NCBI GenBank assembly: GCA_024655865.1
Contig: JANLFM010000011.1
Span: 16,548-62,320, forward strand
Length of the DNA: 45,773 bases
Reading direction: 5' to 3'
Source of the DNA: Caldisericota bacterium
GTDB lineage: Bacteria; Caldisericota; JANLFM01
Below, one piece after another: positions 8,032 to 15,827 of this stretch; position 1 is the stretch's first letter, and every line of letters begins with the position of its first letter. The notes under the pieces were generated by a model. That model saw only the letters and a list, made by a program, of their open reading frames with translations. It did no database searches and had not been told where the DNA came from. The translations under genes were made by a program, and so were the position numbers.

Positions 8032-9616
8032 TCGGCTTTCCTTTTTTCGGGTCATAGGAACGGCAGGAACCATCCTGAGTATAAACGGACACTGTTCCTA
8101 AAGCACAGGGCCTTCCCTTAAGGTGTGGGGCATCGAAAATTCCTTTTTCCACGACCTGGGCCAGGACTTCCACATCAGTAAAGGGATCCTCCGTTTTTCC
8201 CCTCAGAGAGCGGATGGTTTCCAGGAGGAAATGAGCATCCTCCAGGAGTTCCTCCTTTCTTCTTTGAACCCTGGGGTCGAGGGAGAGGGAAGGGGAATCG
8301 TTGAGCAGGTTACGCAGGACACCTCGAGCAATCTTGACGCTCTCTATCAGCTCCTCGGGGGTGACGGCATGATCTCCTTCGCAATATCCCACTATGTGCA
8401 GAATCTGCGGTTTCAGCTCTAAAGAGATCGAGGTGGAGGCGGCGAGTTGCCCTTTTGCGATGTAGGGATCCGGAGAAAAATGCGCTAACCCTGCTCTGAC
8501 CATATGCACAATGCGGAAATTTTGATCTTCCAGAGTACTTATCAACTCCTTCTGGGCAAGCATCTTCCCCAGGTCGTAAACTGCGGTCGTTTCCGGTGGG
8601 GTGTTGAACATGTACTGCTGCACGTAGACCGTTACTCCAGATTTTTTTGCAATGTAGGCTCCGAGGTAGGCGTCGGTGATAGCCACTGCATCGGGAGCAT
8701 AGCGCAGGGACCACTGGTGAGGATCATTGACCTCAAGAGGAATTTTCCTCTCCCCGTACCAGCGCATTACCTCAAGATTTTCCGCAATGGCTTCTCGAAG
8801 GGGCCTTTTGGACCGACCGTCAAGTTCGGAGTACCAGAAAATGGGAACGGCGCCGAAAGCATTGTTTATCAGCCGCACCGTCATCTCAGCCCATTTCAGA
8901 AGATCCCTTGTTCCAGCATAACATCTTAAAAGGGGGTAATTTCCACAGCGCGATTCCTCATAAATCCTGATTAAATCCTCCTCTGAGCGCAGGGGCACTC
9001 CTCCCGCCCCATCTAACCTGTGATCCATTTCCTGAGGACGGAAAAAGCTCTCCTGGGCATTTTGATCAGGCCCTAAGGAGATAATATCCACGATCCCTGC
9101 CTGGGCGATTCTTCTTACGCCCTTGATGGTTTCTTCAAGATCTGGAAGGCCAAAGTGGTGCCTGATCAATGGATAGGGAGATAGGTAATCAATACGCTCT
9201 ACAAGATTCTGGGGGGGGATGGAGGCCCTGCTTAAAAACTCCTCCCCGGCAAGGAAGGACTTTAGCTCCTCAAGAGGCTCGAGGCCGGAAAAGACCCTTT
9301 GGAAAATCCCCGACTTTTTTGCCAGCTCCGCCACCGGGGGTGTTCCTCCAAAAAGGAAGATTTTGTCCTGGAGTCCGTACTTCAAAATGAGTTCTTTCAG
9401 TTGAAGGAACAGGCTCGATGCGCTTTCCGGCGAGAGGCGATAGCTCACGGCCACGGCATCCGCCCTTTCTTTCACGGCTGCTTCGAGGAGCTGAGCTATG
9501 GGGATGGCTACCCCTAAACTTACGGTCCTGTGCCCGGCCTCCTCCGCCAGGCGGAAAAAATTCAAGAGCCCGGCGATATGCACATCGTTACCAATGGCAG
9601 CACCCACGATCTTCAT
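7994..9616 (-). CDS. cobalamin-binding domain fused to a TIM-barrel-like domain (mutase- or methyltransferase-like, unassigned)
   Basis: A 540-residue protein. Residues 1-115 form a base-off/His-on B12-binding Rossmann domain: D11, H13 and G16 give the DxHxxG motif (NDVHIAG), with VSYRLS near 57-62 and the GG pair at 90-91 (FLFGG). The remainder resembles a barrel like those of glutamate mutase epsilon or B12 methyltransferases (LDGAGGVPL, EVNDPHQW, GYCEGDHAVTPEE), but I cannot assign a specific reaction. A one-chain fusion of B12 domain and barrel is shorter than glutamate mutase S plus E. Its ATG overlaps the stop of the octopine-dehydrogenase-family gene (TAATG), so the two probably serve one amino-acid or imino-acid pathway (inference). 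Cytoplasmic. Confidence 0.7.
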   Translation of the reverse strand: MKIVGAAIGNDVHIAGLLNFFRLAEEAGHRTVSLGVAIPIAQLLEAAVKERADAVAVSYRLSPESASSLFLQLKELILKYGLQDKIFLFGGTPPVAELAKKSGIFQRVFSGLEPLEELKSFLAGEEFLSRASIPPQNLVERIDYLSPYPLIRHHFGLPDLEETIKGVRRIAQAGIVDIISLGPDQNAQESFFRPQEMDHRLDGAGGVPLRSEEDLIRIYEESRCGNYPLLRCYAGTRDLLKWAEMTVRLINNAFGAVPIFWYSELDGRSKRPLREAIAENLEVMRWYGERKIPLEVNDPHQWSLRYAPDAVAITDAYLGAYIAKKSGVTVYVQQYMFNTPPETTAVYDLGKMLAQKELISTLEDQNFRIVHMVRAGLAHFSPDPYIAKGQLAASTSISLELKPQILHIVGYCEGDHAVTPEELIESVKIARGVLRNLLNDSPSLSLDPRVQRRKEELLEDAHFLLETIRSLRGKTEDPFTDVEVLAQVVEKGIFDAPHLKGRPCALGTVSVYTQDGSCRSYDPKKGKPISERERLRNQGF

Positions 9617-10710
9617 TACCAGAAGCCTCCGGACTCCACAAGGTCATGGAGTTGATCAGCGGTTAAATCCTGGATTCCCAGCTTTTCCACAGTCCTTCCC
9701 TGAGCCCAGTAATCTGTTTGGTGGAGAACGGAGGCCAGATGAATCAGGGCCTGGATCGTGGGCACCGGAACCCCGAATTTTTCCCCTAAAGAGGCGATGG
9801 GGACAAGGCTCATGGGCACATCCTCACTGAGGTAGCGAGTCTGGAGCGTGGAAGGAGCGTTGATCCCGTAATATCCTTGATTATTCTGCATGGCCTCATA
9901 GAGATTGCTGCCTGTAGCGTCGTAGGCGACTTCCAGCCATTCTACTGCAGAGATCGCCTGAACTTTAAGGGCTTTTGCCACTTCCAGACGCTCGCGATCC
10001 ACCGCCTCCAGGATTCGGGAAGTAGTGGGGGAGTTGCCCTCGATGTAATATTGAAACTCGCCTCGCTCGTTCTCAATCCGTGCGGCATTGAGGATGGTCA
10101 AGGTAGGATGGAAAACGGAACCGATGTTATCCAAGCTGGTTTTCAGGACATTTTCCCCTTTGACGAATTCCGGAAAGGCTTGCCTGATAAGCTGAAGTGC
10201 CTGATTTGTATCGGTGTTTGGCAAAGCGGCCACCGGAATGGAATTCTTAATTCGGTAAATGTGCACCTGGGCTGGGTTTAAAGCCCGAGAGGCATAAATG
10301 AAGGTTTGGGCTTCCGCCACTATCACATCAGCCCTGCAACCCTCCTCTTTAAGGACATTGCGAAACTCAATTGCCCCGCAGGTCCGTCCCGGGTTTAAAA
10401 GGATAATTTGCCCATCCTCTAAATACGGGGCAACTTTTTGAGCGATAAAGGCGTGGCCGTTTGCAGGAACCACAACCATTAGCACATCAACCCCTTTTAT
10501 GGCTTCCTCGGGGTTAGTGGTGACAATGGAAATCGGAGCGAAACCCTGTACCTGTCCCGTTACTTCAATTCCACCTCTGGCGATCACGGGATTTAAACGA
10601 GGCTGGCTGCGATTGTAGAGGTTGACCTCATAGCCTTTCAATACCAAATGGGCAGCCATTGCTAAACCACCATTACCAGCCCCCAGCACGCAAAATTTAG
10701 GCTTCTTCAT
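9616..10710 (-). CDS. NAD(P)-dependent octopine/nopaline dehydrogenase-family protein
   Basis: A 364-residue two-domain dehydrogenase. The Rossmann nucleotide site is CVLGAGNGGLAMA at about 7-19, followed by the ketopantoate-reductase-like segment VDVLMVVVPANGH. The C-terminal helical domain contains GSVFHPTLTILNA and YEAMQNNQGYYGI, typical of the octopine dehydrogenase family (PF02317). Family members reductively join an amino acid to a 2-oxo acid or run the reverse reaction. The conserved histidine in SVFHP fits the substrate-polarising role known in that family. Start ATG 10710 has GGGGGG upstream. It is the first gene of an operon with the B12-binding protein, overlapping by one base. The substrate pair is unknown. 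Confidence 0.85.
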   Translation of the reverse strand: MKKPKFCVLGAGNGGLAMAAHLVLKGYEVNLYNRSQPRLNPVIARGGIEVTGQVQGFAPISIVTTNPEEAIKGVDVLMVVVPANGHAFIAQKVAPYLEDGQIILLNPGRTCGAIEFRNVLKEEGCRADVIVAEAQTFIYASRALNPAQVHIYRIKNSIPVAALPNTDTNQALQLIRQAFPEFVKGENVLKTSLDNIGSVFHPTLTILNAARIENERGEFQYYIEGNSPTTSRILEAVDRERLEVAKALKVQAISAVEWLEVAYDATGSNLYEAMQNNQGYYGINAPSTLQTRYLSEDVPMSLVPIASLGEKFGVPVPTIQALIHLASVLHQTDYWAQGRTVEKLGIQDLTADQLHDLVESGGFW

Positions 10711-10800
10711 AGTTTCCCCCCTTTATAAGAGAATATCTACTCCTTATTTTATAAGACGTATTTAAGGAGCCTGGTAATCAGTCCGGAAAGCCAGAAGGTA

Positions 10801-11034
10801 TTAAAGCTCTACTTTTTTCTCGTCAAGGGCTTCCTTGCCCTTCTGGATGAATTGCTGGGTTTCTTTCTTTATGGCCTCAGGAACCTTCTCAGCTTTCTCC
10901 TTTAGCTCCAGAAATTTATCCTTCAGCATTTCACGGGTTTCCTCGCCAGATTGGGGGGCAAATAATAACCCCAGTCCAGCGCCGATAAGCCCTCCGACGA
11001 TAAAGCCAATCAGAAAATCGACTTTGCTTGACAA
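10801..11034 (-). CDS. YtxH-domain small membrane-anchored protein
   Basis: A 77-residue protein. Residues 6-28 form a glycine-rich transmembrane segment (FIVGGLIGAGLGLLFAP) followed by SGEETRE and a highly charged amphipathic helix rich in Lys and Glu. This is the YtxH/gas-vesicle-protein-like layout common in monoderm bacteria and linked to general stress in Bacillus; its molecular role is unknown. The start is TTG at 11034, with GGGGGTGA at 11042-11049 as ribosome-binding site. A TATAAT lies at 11060-11065 on this strand. It ends 90 bases before the octopine-dehydrogenase-family gene in the same direction. Confidence 0.82.
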   Translation of the reverse strand: MSSKVDFLIGFIVGGLIGAGLGLLFAPQSGEETREMLKDKFLELKEKAEKVPEAIKKETQQFIQKGKEALDEKKVEL

Positions 11035-11067
11035 ATCAAATCACCCCCGTTTCAGGATTATTATATT

Positions 11068-11088
11068 ATCCCCGATTAATCCGGGGAT
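11068..11088. promoter_or_regulatory. stem-loop/operator-like inverted repeat between ytxH-like gene and topB
   Basis: ATCCCCG (11068-11074) and CGGGGAT (11082-11088) form a 7-bp inverted repeat around ATTAATC. It lies just upstream of the ytxH-like gene's TATAAT (11060-11065, minus strand) and about 60 bases before the topoisomerase start, so it may be a shared operator. It is not followed by a U tract on either strand. Confidence 0.4.
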
Positions 11089-11148
11089 GGCAACGAGGCA
11101 TCTTTTAAAAATTTGCCTAATTGTTTAGAATGCCATAGTTGAATCAAT

Positions 11149-13269
11149 ATGAAAAAATTGATTATTACCGAGAAACCGAGTGTTGCTCAGAGTATTGCCA
11201 AAAGCCTTGGCGGCTTTAAGCATAAGGATGATCATCTGGAAAGCAAGGATTTCCTGGTTACCTGGGCTCTTGGGCACCTGGTGACCCTCCAGGAACCGGA
11301 GGATTACGACAAAAAGTACAAATACTGGACCCTGCAACACCTTCCCATTATTCCTGAGACTTTTAAATTGAAGGTGATCAAGGAAACGGCTACACGCTTC
11401 CGCGCTATTTCCAGGCTGCTTAAGAGCAAGGAAGTTGAAGCCGTGATCAACGCCTGCGATGCTGGGAGGGAAGGCGAGCTAATTTTCCGCTACATTTATG
11501 AGAAAACCGGAGCCACCAAGCCGGTCTTTCGTCTCTGGCTTTCCTCAATGACGGAAACCGCCATTAAGGATGGCTTTCAAAAACTGAGGCCCGGTTCTGA
11601 GCTGGAACTTCTGGCTCAGGCCGCAAAATGCCGGGCGGAAAGCGACTGGCTCGTAGGTATAAATGCCACCAGGGCCTTCACGCGCAGGTTTGGTACTCTA
11701 CTCTCTGTGGGCAGGGTTCAAACTCCTACTCTGGCCATTCTCGTGTCCAGGGAAAGGGAAATCCAGGCTTTTGTCCCGGAGAAGTATTATGAGTTAATCG
11801 CAATTTTTATGGCGGAGGAAGGAAATTATCAGGGAAAGTGGTTCTCGGAGGACAAGGATCGATTTCGCTCAATAGAGGAGGGAATGAAAGTCCTTCACCT
11901 GGTTCAAGGGAAAACTGGAAAGATCACCCTTCTCGAAAAAAAGGAGTCCCGACAGATCCCTCCCCTTCTCTTCGATCTCACCGAACTTCAGAGGGAAGCA
12001 AACAGAAAATATGGCTTCACTGCCCGGAGAACGCTCAATGCCGCCCAAAGTCTTTACGAGGAGCACAAGCTGATTACCTATCCACGCACAGACTGCCAGT
12101 ACCTGGGATCGGATATGGTTCCTCAGCTCAAGGAAATTATCTCCTGCCTCAATTTGCCTCCCTGGGAGAGTTTCGCTCAGGCTCTTTTAGGTATGGATCG
12201 GCTTCCCATCACCAAGAGGATCGTGGACGACTCCCGCCTAACTGACCATCACGCCATCATACCCACTCCGGTCAAGCCAGACCTGAAATCCTTAGGGAAC
12301 GACGAAAGCAAAATTTATGACCTCGTGGTGCGCAGGTTCCTGGCAGTCTTCTTCCCACAGGCGGTCTGGGAGGTAACCAGAATTATTACCGAAGTGGAAA
12401 AGGAAAACTTTAAAACGGAGGGGAGAAAGCTCGTGGAACCTGGCTGGCTACAGATTTACGAGCCTCCTAAATCCGATCTTCTCCCGGATCTTAAAGAAGG
12501 GGAGCGTGTACAGGTGGAAAAGGCGGAACTCCTCGAGAAAGAGACCTCCCCTCCGCCGAGGTACTCTGACGCCACTTTGCTCTCAGCAATGGAGGGGGCT
12601 GGAAAATTATTAGAAGATGAAGAATTAAGGCAAGCTATGAAGGACAGGGGGCTGGGAACTCCGGCTACCAGGGCAGCAATCATCGAACGCCTGATCGAGG
12701 TGGGATACTTGGAAAGAGAGGGAAAGGCCCTTGTCCCTACTCCCAAAGGGATAGAGCTTATTAGGGCTATAGAATCCATCCCCATAAACGAGCTTGTCTC
12801 CCCGGAACTCACCGCGGAATGGGAATGGAAGTTGATGCGCATAGAGAAGGGTGAGTTCACCCGGGATCAATTCATGGCGGGAATAATAGACCTTACTAAG
12901 GGAATAGTGGAGAAAGTCAAAGCGATCAGCGGAGAAAAGACGACTCAAATGAGAGCTGCCACTTCCAGGGTAATTGGAAAGTGCCCTGTCTGCGGTGGGG
13001 AAATCAGAGAGAACAAAGCAGCCTACTCCTGCTCTAACTGGAAAACAGGCTGCAAATTTGTGATCTGGAAAAAAATAGCGGGTAAAACAATCACCAGGAA
13101 GCAGGCCCAGGTTCTCCTCGAGAAAGGAAAAACCGGGATCATTTCCGGTTTTAAGTCCAAAAAGGGAAAGGCCTTTCGGGCAATGCTGGAGCTGGAGAAC
13201 AATACCGTGGTGTTGAAATTTCCCGAGAATCATTCCAGGGCTCAGGAAAAGGAGGAAGAGGCCAAATGA
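11149..13269 (+). CDS. topB: DNA topoisomerase III (type IA)
   Basis: A 706-residue type IA topoisomerase. The Toprim domain opens IITEKPSVAQSIAKSLGG and carries the acidic metal site DAGREGEL. The catalytic tyrosine is Y311 in ITYPRTDC, and GRVQTPTLA is also present. The C terminus has one cysteine cluster, CPVCG at 612-616 followed by C-x5-C (SCSNWKTGC), a zinc-ribbon-like DNA-binding element. The enzyme relaxes or decatenates DNA by single-strand passage; length and domain order match TopB rather than TopA. The last codon overlaps the start of uppP (ATGA). An ATG at 11149 with weak ribosome-binding potential is kept because it begins the conserved Toprim strand. Confidence 0.95.
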   Translation: MKKLIITEKPSVAQSIAKSLGGFKHKDDHLESKDFLVTWALGHLVTLQEPEDYDKKYKYWTLQHLPIIPETFKLKVIKETATRFRAISRLLKSKEVEAVINACDAGREGELIFRYIYEKTGATKPVFRLWLSSMTETAIKDGFQKLRPGSELELLAQAAKCRAESDWLVGINATRAFTRRFGTLLSVGRVQTPTLAILVSREREIQAFVPEKYYELIAIFMAEEGNYQGKWFSEDKDRFRSIEEGMKVLHLVQGKTGKITLLEKKESRQIPPLLFDLTELQREANRKYGFTARRTLNAAQSLYEEHKLITYPRTDCQYLGSDMVPQLKEIISCLNLPPWESFAQALLGMDRLPITKRIVDDSRLTDHHAIIPTPVKPDLKSLGNDESKIYDLVVRRFLAVFFPQAVWEVTRIITEVEKENFKTEGRKLVEPGWLQIYEPPKSDLLPDLKEGERVQVEKAELLEKETSPPPRYSDATLLSAMEGAGKLLEDEELRQAMKDRGLGTPATRAAIIERLIEVGYLEREGKALVPTPKGIELIRAIESIPINELVSPELTAEWEWKLMRIEKGEFTRDQFMAGIIDLTKGIVEKVKAISGEKTTQMRAATSRVIGKCPVCGGEIRENKAAYSCSNWKTGCKFVIWKKIAGKTITRKQAQVLLEKGKTGIISGFKSKKGKAFRAMLELENNTVVLKFPENHSRAQEKEEEAK

Positions 13270-14078
13270 CAACCTTTCAGGTAATTTTTTTAGGAATAGT
13301 CCAGGGCCTGACGGAATTCCTGCCTATTTCCTCCTCCGCTCACCTGGTGCTTGTGCCCTACCTTCTAAAGTGGGACTACCCTCCAGTTGCCCTGGATGCC
13401 GCCCTTCATTTTGGCACTTTTCTTTCTCTGCTTGTTTATTTTTTTCCTGAGGTCTTAAAGCTCCTCAGGGGATTCGCCCTGAGTTTCTCTAAGGGAAGAA
13501 GGTCCTCTGCGGAAGAGAAGCTCTATATCAGGCTTTCCTGGCTGATAATAATTGGCACAATCCCTGCGGTGGTCGCCGCTTTGCTCTTTAAAGGTCAGAT
13601 CGAGAGTACGTTTAAAGCCGCTACAGTCCCCAGCGTTTTTCTTCTTCTAACAGGAGTTCTTCTGGCACTGGTTGATACCTTCAGTAACCCTTCTTTAAAC
13701 ATGGCCTCTCTTAATCCTTTCAAGGCGCTGCTGATTGGAGCCTTTCAGGGCCTGGCACTTCTGCCCGGGGTTTCCCGCTCCGGAGCCACCATCTCCGCGG
13801 GGCTAATTGTGGGGTTGAAGCGCGATGAAGCCGCCCGCTTCTCTTTCCTTCTCTCTCTTCCCATAGTTGTGGGGGCCACTATCTTGGAAATCTCTTCCTT
13901 GAGTTTCGAGGGCTTGAGCTGGGGCCAATTTTTAATTGGAGTTGCTGTCTCAGCACTTGTGGGAATCCTGTGCATTCATTATTTCCTGAAGTTCTTAAAA
14001 AGGAGCCGCCTGATCTGGTTTGCTATATACTGCTGGCTTTTCGGGCTTTTCGCCCTTTTGAAAATATTTGTTTTCTAA
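13266..14078 (+). CDS. uppP: undecaprenyl-diphosphatase
   Basis: A 270-residue polytopic membrane protein that dephosphorylates undecaprenyl diphosphate to recycle the lipid carrier for peptidoglycan and other wall polymers; overexpression is known to give bacitracin resistance. The two family signatures are present: GLTEFLPISSSAHL at about 14-27, with the key glutamate, and LPGVSRSGATISAG at about 165-178, with the catalytic arginine. About seven to eight hydrophobic segments can be seen. Its start overlaps the topB stop by four bases, and the M55 peptidase gene follows nine bases later, so all three form one operon. It is direct evidence of a peptidoglycan-type wall. Confidence 0.96.
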   Translation: MTTFQVIFLGIVQGLTEFLPISSSAHLVLVPYLLKWDYPPVALDAALHFGTFLSLLVYFFPEVLKLLRGFALSFSKGRRSSAEEKLYIRLSWLIIIGTIPAVVAALLFKGQIESTFKAATVPSVFLLLTGVLLALVDTFSNPSLNMASLNPFKALLIGAFQGLALLPGVSRSGATISAGLIVGLKRDEAARFSFLLSLPIVVGATILEISSLSFEGLSWGQFLIGVAVSALVGILCIHYFLKFLKRSRLIWFAIYCWLFGLFALLKIFVF

Positions 14079-14087
14079 GGAGGAGCT

Positions 14088-14912
14088 ATGAAGGTCTATA
14101 TCTCTGCGGATCTTGAGGGGATCTCGGGTATGGTCTCCTGGGATCAAATGAAGGAAGACACCCCTGAATATACTAAGGCCGTGGAGCTGATGCTCAAGGA
14201 AGTGAACGCCGCTGTAGAGGGGGCAGTCAAAGGAGGAGCAAGCGAGGTTTTGGTCAACGACTCACACGGCTACATGAGGAACCTGCCCATCGAGGGACTC
14301 CATCCAAAAGCAAATCTGATCTCGGGATTCATAAAGCCCCTATCCATGGTTCAGGGCGCGGAGGGCGCCGACCTGGCTTTTTTCATCGGATACCATGCGG
14401 GAGTGGGAACCAGGGCCAGCATTTGCGACCACTCCTATTCCTCAGGCTCCGTATTCCGGCTTTCAATAAACGGGAAGGACTTCTCAGAGACAGCGATTAA
14501 CGCCGCTGTCTGCGGTCATTTTGGAGTTCCCGTGGGTTTGGTCACCGGCGACCAGGAAACTGTGAACCAGGCAAGGGTAATCCTGCCAGGCGTTCTCACG
14601 GTCGCCACTAAAGTTGGAATTACTCGTTTTGCTGCTTCCTGCAGGCATCCCCTGGAAGTACGCAAGGAAATTGAGGAAAAGGCACAAGCTGCCCTGATCA
14701 AGTTTAAAGAGGAAGGATTCCAGCCTTTCCTGGTGGAGACCCCAGTGACTATGGAGATCACCTTCATGCAAACTGCCAAAGCTGATGTAGCGGAACTTCT
14801 CCCAGGAACTGAACGCCTGGACGGAAGGACTCTTATCTACAGAGGAAAAGATATCCTGGAGGTATACCGCGCTCTTCAGGCCTTGCTCTTTTTAGCCCGA
14901 TCAGTTTCCTGA
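14088..14912 (+). CDS. M55-family D-aminopeptidase (DppA-like)
   Basis: A 274-residue zinc peptidase of the DppA family, which removes N-terminal D-alanine from small D-peptides in the cytoplasm. The N-terminal motif ISADLEGISG supplies the Asp and Glu metal ligands. VNDSHGYMRN and FIGYHAGVG supply the histidines expected around residues 60 and 104. Clear ribosome-binding site AAGGAGG before ATG 14088. As the last gene of topB-uppP-dppA, it fits cell-wall peptide recycling beside UppP, although no dipeptide transporter is adjacent. The 105 bases that follow hold the regulatory region of the heat-shock operon. Confidence 0.92.
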   Translation: MKVYISADLEGISGMVSWDQMKEDTPEYTKAVELMLKEVNAAVEGAVKGGASEVLVNDSHGYMRNLPIEGLHPKANLISGFIKPLSMVQGAEGADLAFFIGYHAGVGTRASICDHSYSSGSVFRLSINGKDFSETAINAAVCGHFGVPVGLVTGDQETVNQARVILPGVLTVATKVGITRFAASCRHPLEVRKEIEEKAQAALIKFKEEGFQPFLVETPVTMEITFMQTAKADVAELLPGTERLDGRTLIYRGKDILEVYRALQALLFLARSVS

Positions 14913-14954
14913 AGGGGTCATCAAGCTCTCTGGCCTTCCCAAAAATTTTTAAAA

Positions 14955-14990
14955 AATTTACGTAAATTGGGAATAAAATTTTACGTAAAA
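14955..14990 (+). promoter_or_regulatory. two TTTACGTAAA-type palindromes, probable HspR operator
   Basis: AATTTACGTAAATT at 14955-14968 is a perfect 14-base palindrome. TTTTACGTAAAA at 14979-14990 is a perfect 12-base palindrome. Their centres are 23 bases apart, about two helical turns, and they sit 28-63 bases before the hspR start, the expected place for autoregulation. The actinobacterial HAIR sequence (CTTGAGT-N7-ACTCAAG) is absent. Function is inferred from position. Confidence 0.65.
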
Positions 14991-15017
14991 ATGTAAATAA
15001 TTTTGGGAGAGGTCAAT

Positions 15018-15320
15018 ATGGCAAGGAGCCAGGAACCAGTATACACAATATCAGTGGCTGCGCGCCTCGTGGGCGTCAGGCCAAGAACGTTACGCCTCTA
15101 TGAGGAAATGGGCTTGATTTGTCCTAAGAGGCGAGCCACTGGGCACCGACTCTATAGCCAGGAGGAGATAGAACGCTTGATTTTCATCAGGCAACTCTAC
15201 GAAATAAAGAGGATCAACCTTGCAGGGATCAAGTTCCTCCTGGAACTGGTGGACAGGCTCCAAATCGAGCTCGACTCTCTCCTTAATTTAGATTTCCAGA
15301 AAAGGAGGGATGAGCGATGA
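15018..15320 (+). CDS. hspR: MerR-family heat-shock repressor, HspR-like
   Basis: A 100-residue MerR-type regulator. The winged helix-turn-helix begins YTISVAARLVGVRPRTLRLYE (about 9-29), followed by GLICPKRR, HRLYSQEEIERL and NLAGIKFLLEL, the pattern of HspR. No cysteine metal site is present, as expected for HspR rather than metal-sensing MerR proteins. ATG 15018 is preferred over the upstream TTG because GGGAGAGG precedes it. It is the first gene of hspR-hsp20-dnaJ-clpB, a known HspR-autoregulated arrangement, and lies directly behind two palindromic operator candidates. Its stop overlaps the hsp20 start (ATGA). In known systems HspR represses with DnaK as co-repressor; dnaK is not in the window. 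Confidence 0.88.
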   Translation: MARSQEPVYTISVAARLVGVRPRTLRLYEEMGLICPKRRATGHRLYSQEEIERLIFIRQLYEIKRINLAGIKFLLELVDRLQIELDSLLNLDFQKRRDER

Positions 15321-15769
15321 CCAGCATTATGAGATGGGATCCATTTGCGGAGCTGGCTTCCTTCCGGGAAGCGATGAACAGGCTCTTTGAGGATGTGTTC
15401 TCTCGTAGGTCCCTGGCCTCGGAATTGACAACCGAGACCGTTTGGGCCCCGGCGATCGACATGTACGAGACCGATGAAGAAGTAGTTGTCAAAGCCATGC
15501 TTCCTGGTTTGAAGAAGGAGGACCTGGAAGTCACCTTCTCCGACGACGTCTTAACCATCAAGGGGGAGACCAAACGGGAGACCGAGACCAAAAAACGCAA
15601 TTACTACCACAAGGAATTGGCCTATGGGCAGTTTGCCAGATCCATAGCTCTTCCTGTGACCGTAAAACCCGAGCAGGCCAAGGCCGAGTTCAAAGACGGG
15701 ATTCTGGAGATACACATCCCCAAGGCCGAGGAAGCCAAACCCAAAGTCCATAAGCTGGAAATCAAGTAA
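15317..15769 (+). CDS. small heat-shock protein, Hsp20/alpha-crystallin family
   Basis: A 150-residue ATP-independent holdase chaperone. The N-terminal arm (MRWDPFAELASFREAMNRLF) is followed by the alpha-crystallin domain at about 45-140 (DMYETDEEVVVKAMLPG, DDVLTIKGE). It ends in a conserved IPKAEEAKPK tail, close to the IxI-type anchor. Length is normal. Four-base overlap with hspR; about 58 bases separate it from dnaJ, and this spacer contains a very strong hairpin. It is expected to bind unfolding proteins under heat and hand them to the DnaJ/ClpB machinery encoded downstream. Confidence 0.95.
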   Translation: MTSIMRWDPFAELASFREAMNRLFEDVFSRRSLASELTTETVWAPAIDMYETDEEVVVKAMLPGLKKEDLEVTFSDDVLTIKGETKRETETKKRNYYHKELAYGQFARSIALPVTVKPEQAKAEFKDGILEIHIPKAEEAKPKVHKLEIK

Positions 15770-15776
15770 CCTTCCC

Positions 15777-15804
15777 TGGGGCTGGGGAGATCTCCCCAGC
15801 CCCA
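15777..15804 (+). other. 28-base perfect inverted repeat between hsp20 and dnaJ
   Basis: Bases 15777-15790 (TGGGGCTGGGGAGA) are the exact reverse complement of 15791-15804. The RNA would form a GC-rich stem of about 12 pairs with a minimal loop. It begins eight bases after the hsp20 stop and is not followed by a U tract. It could stabilise the 3' end of an hsp20 message, cause partial attenuation or guide RNA processing within the operon. Confidence 0.75.
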
Positions 15805-15827
15805 AACTGGCTCAGTAAAAGGAAAAG

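Noticed and set aside
14941-15017. HAIR or CIRCE heat-shock operator
   Set aside because: Neither CTTGAGT-N7-ACTCAAG nor TTAGCACTC-N9-GAGTGCTAA occurs; the palindromes have another core.
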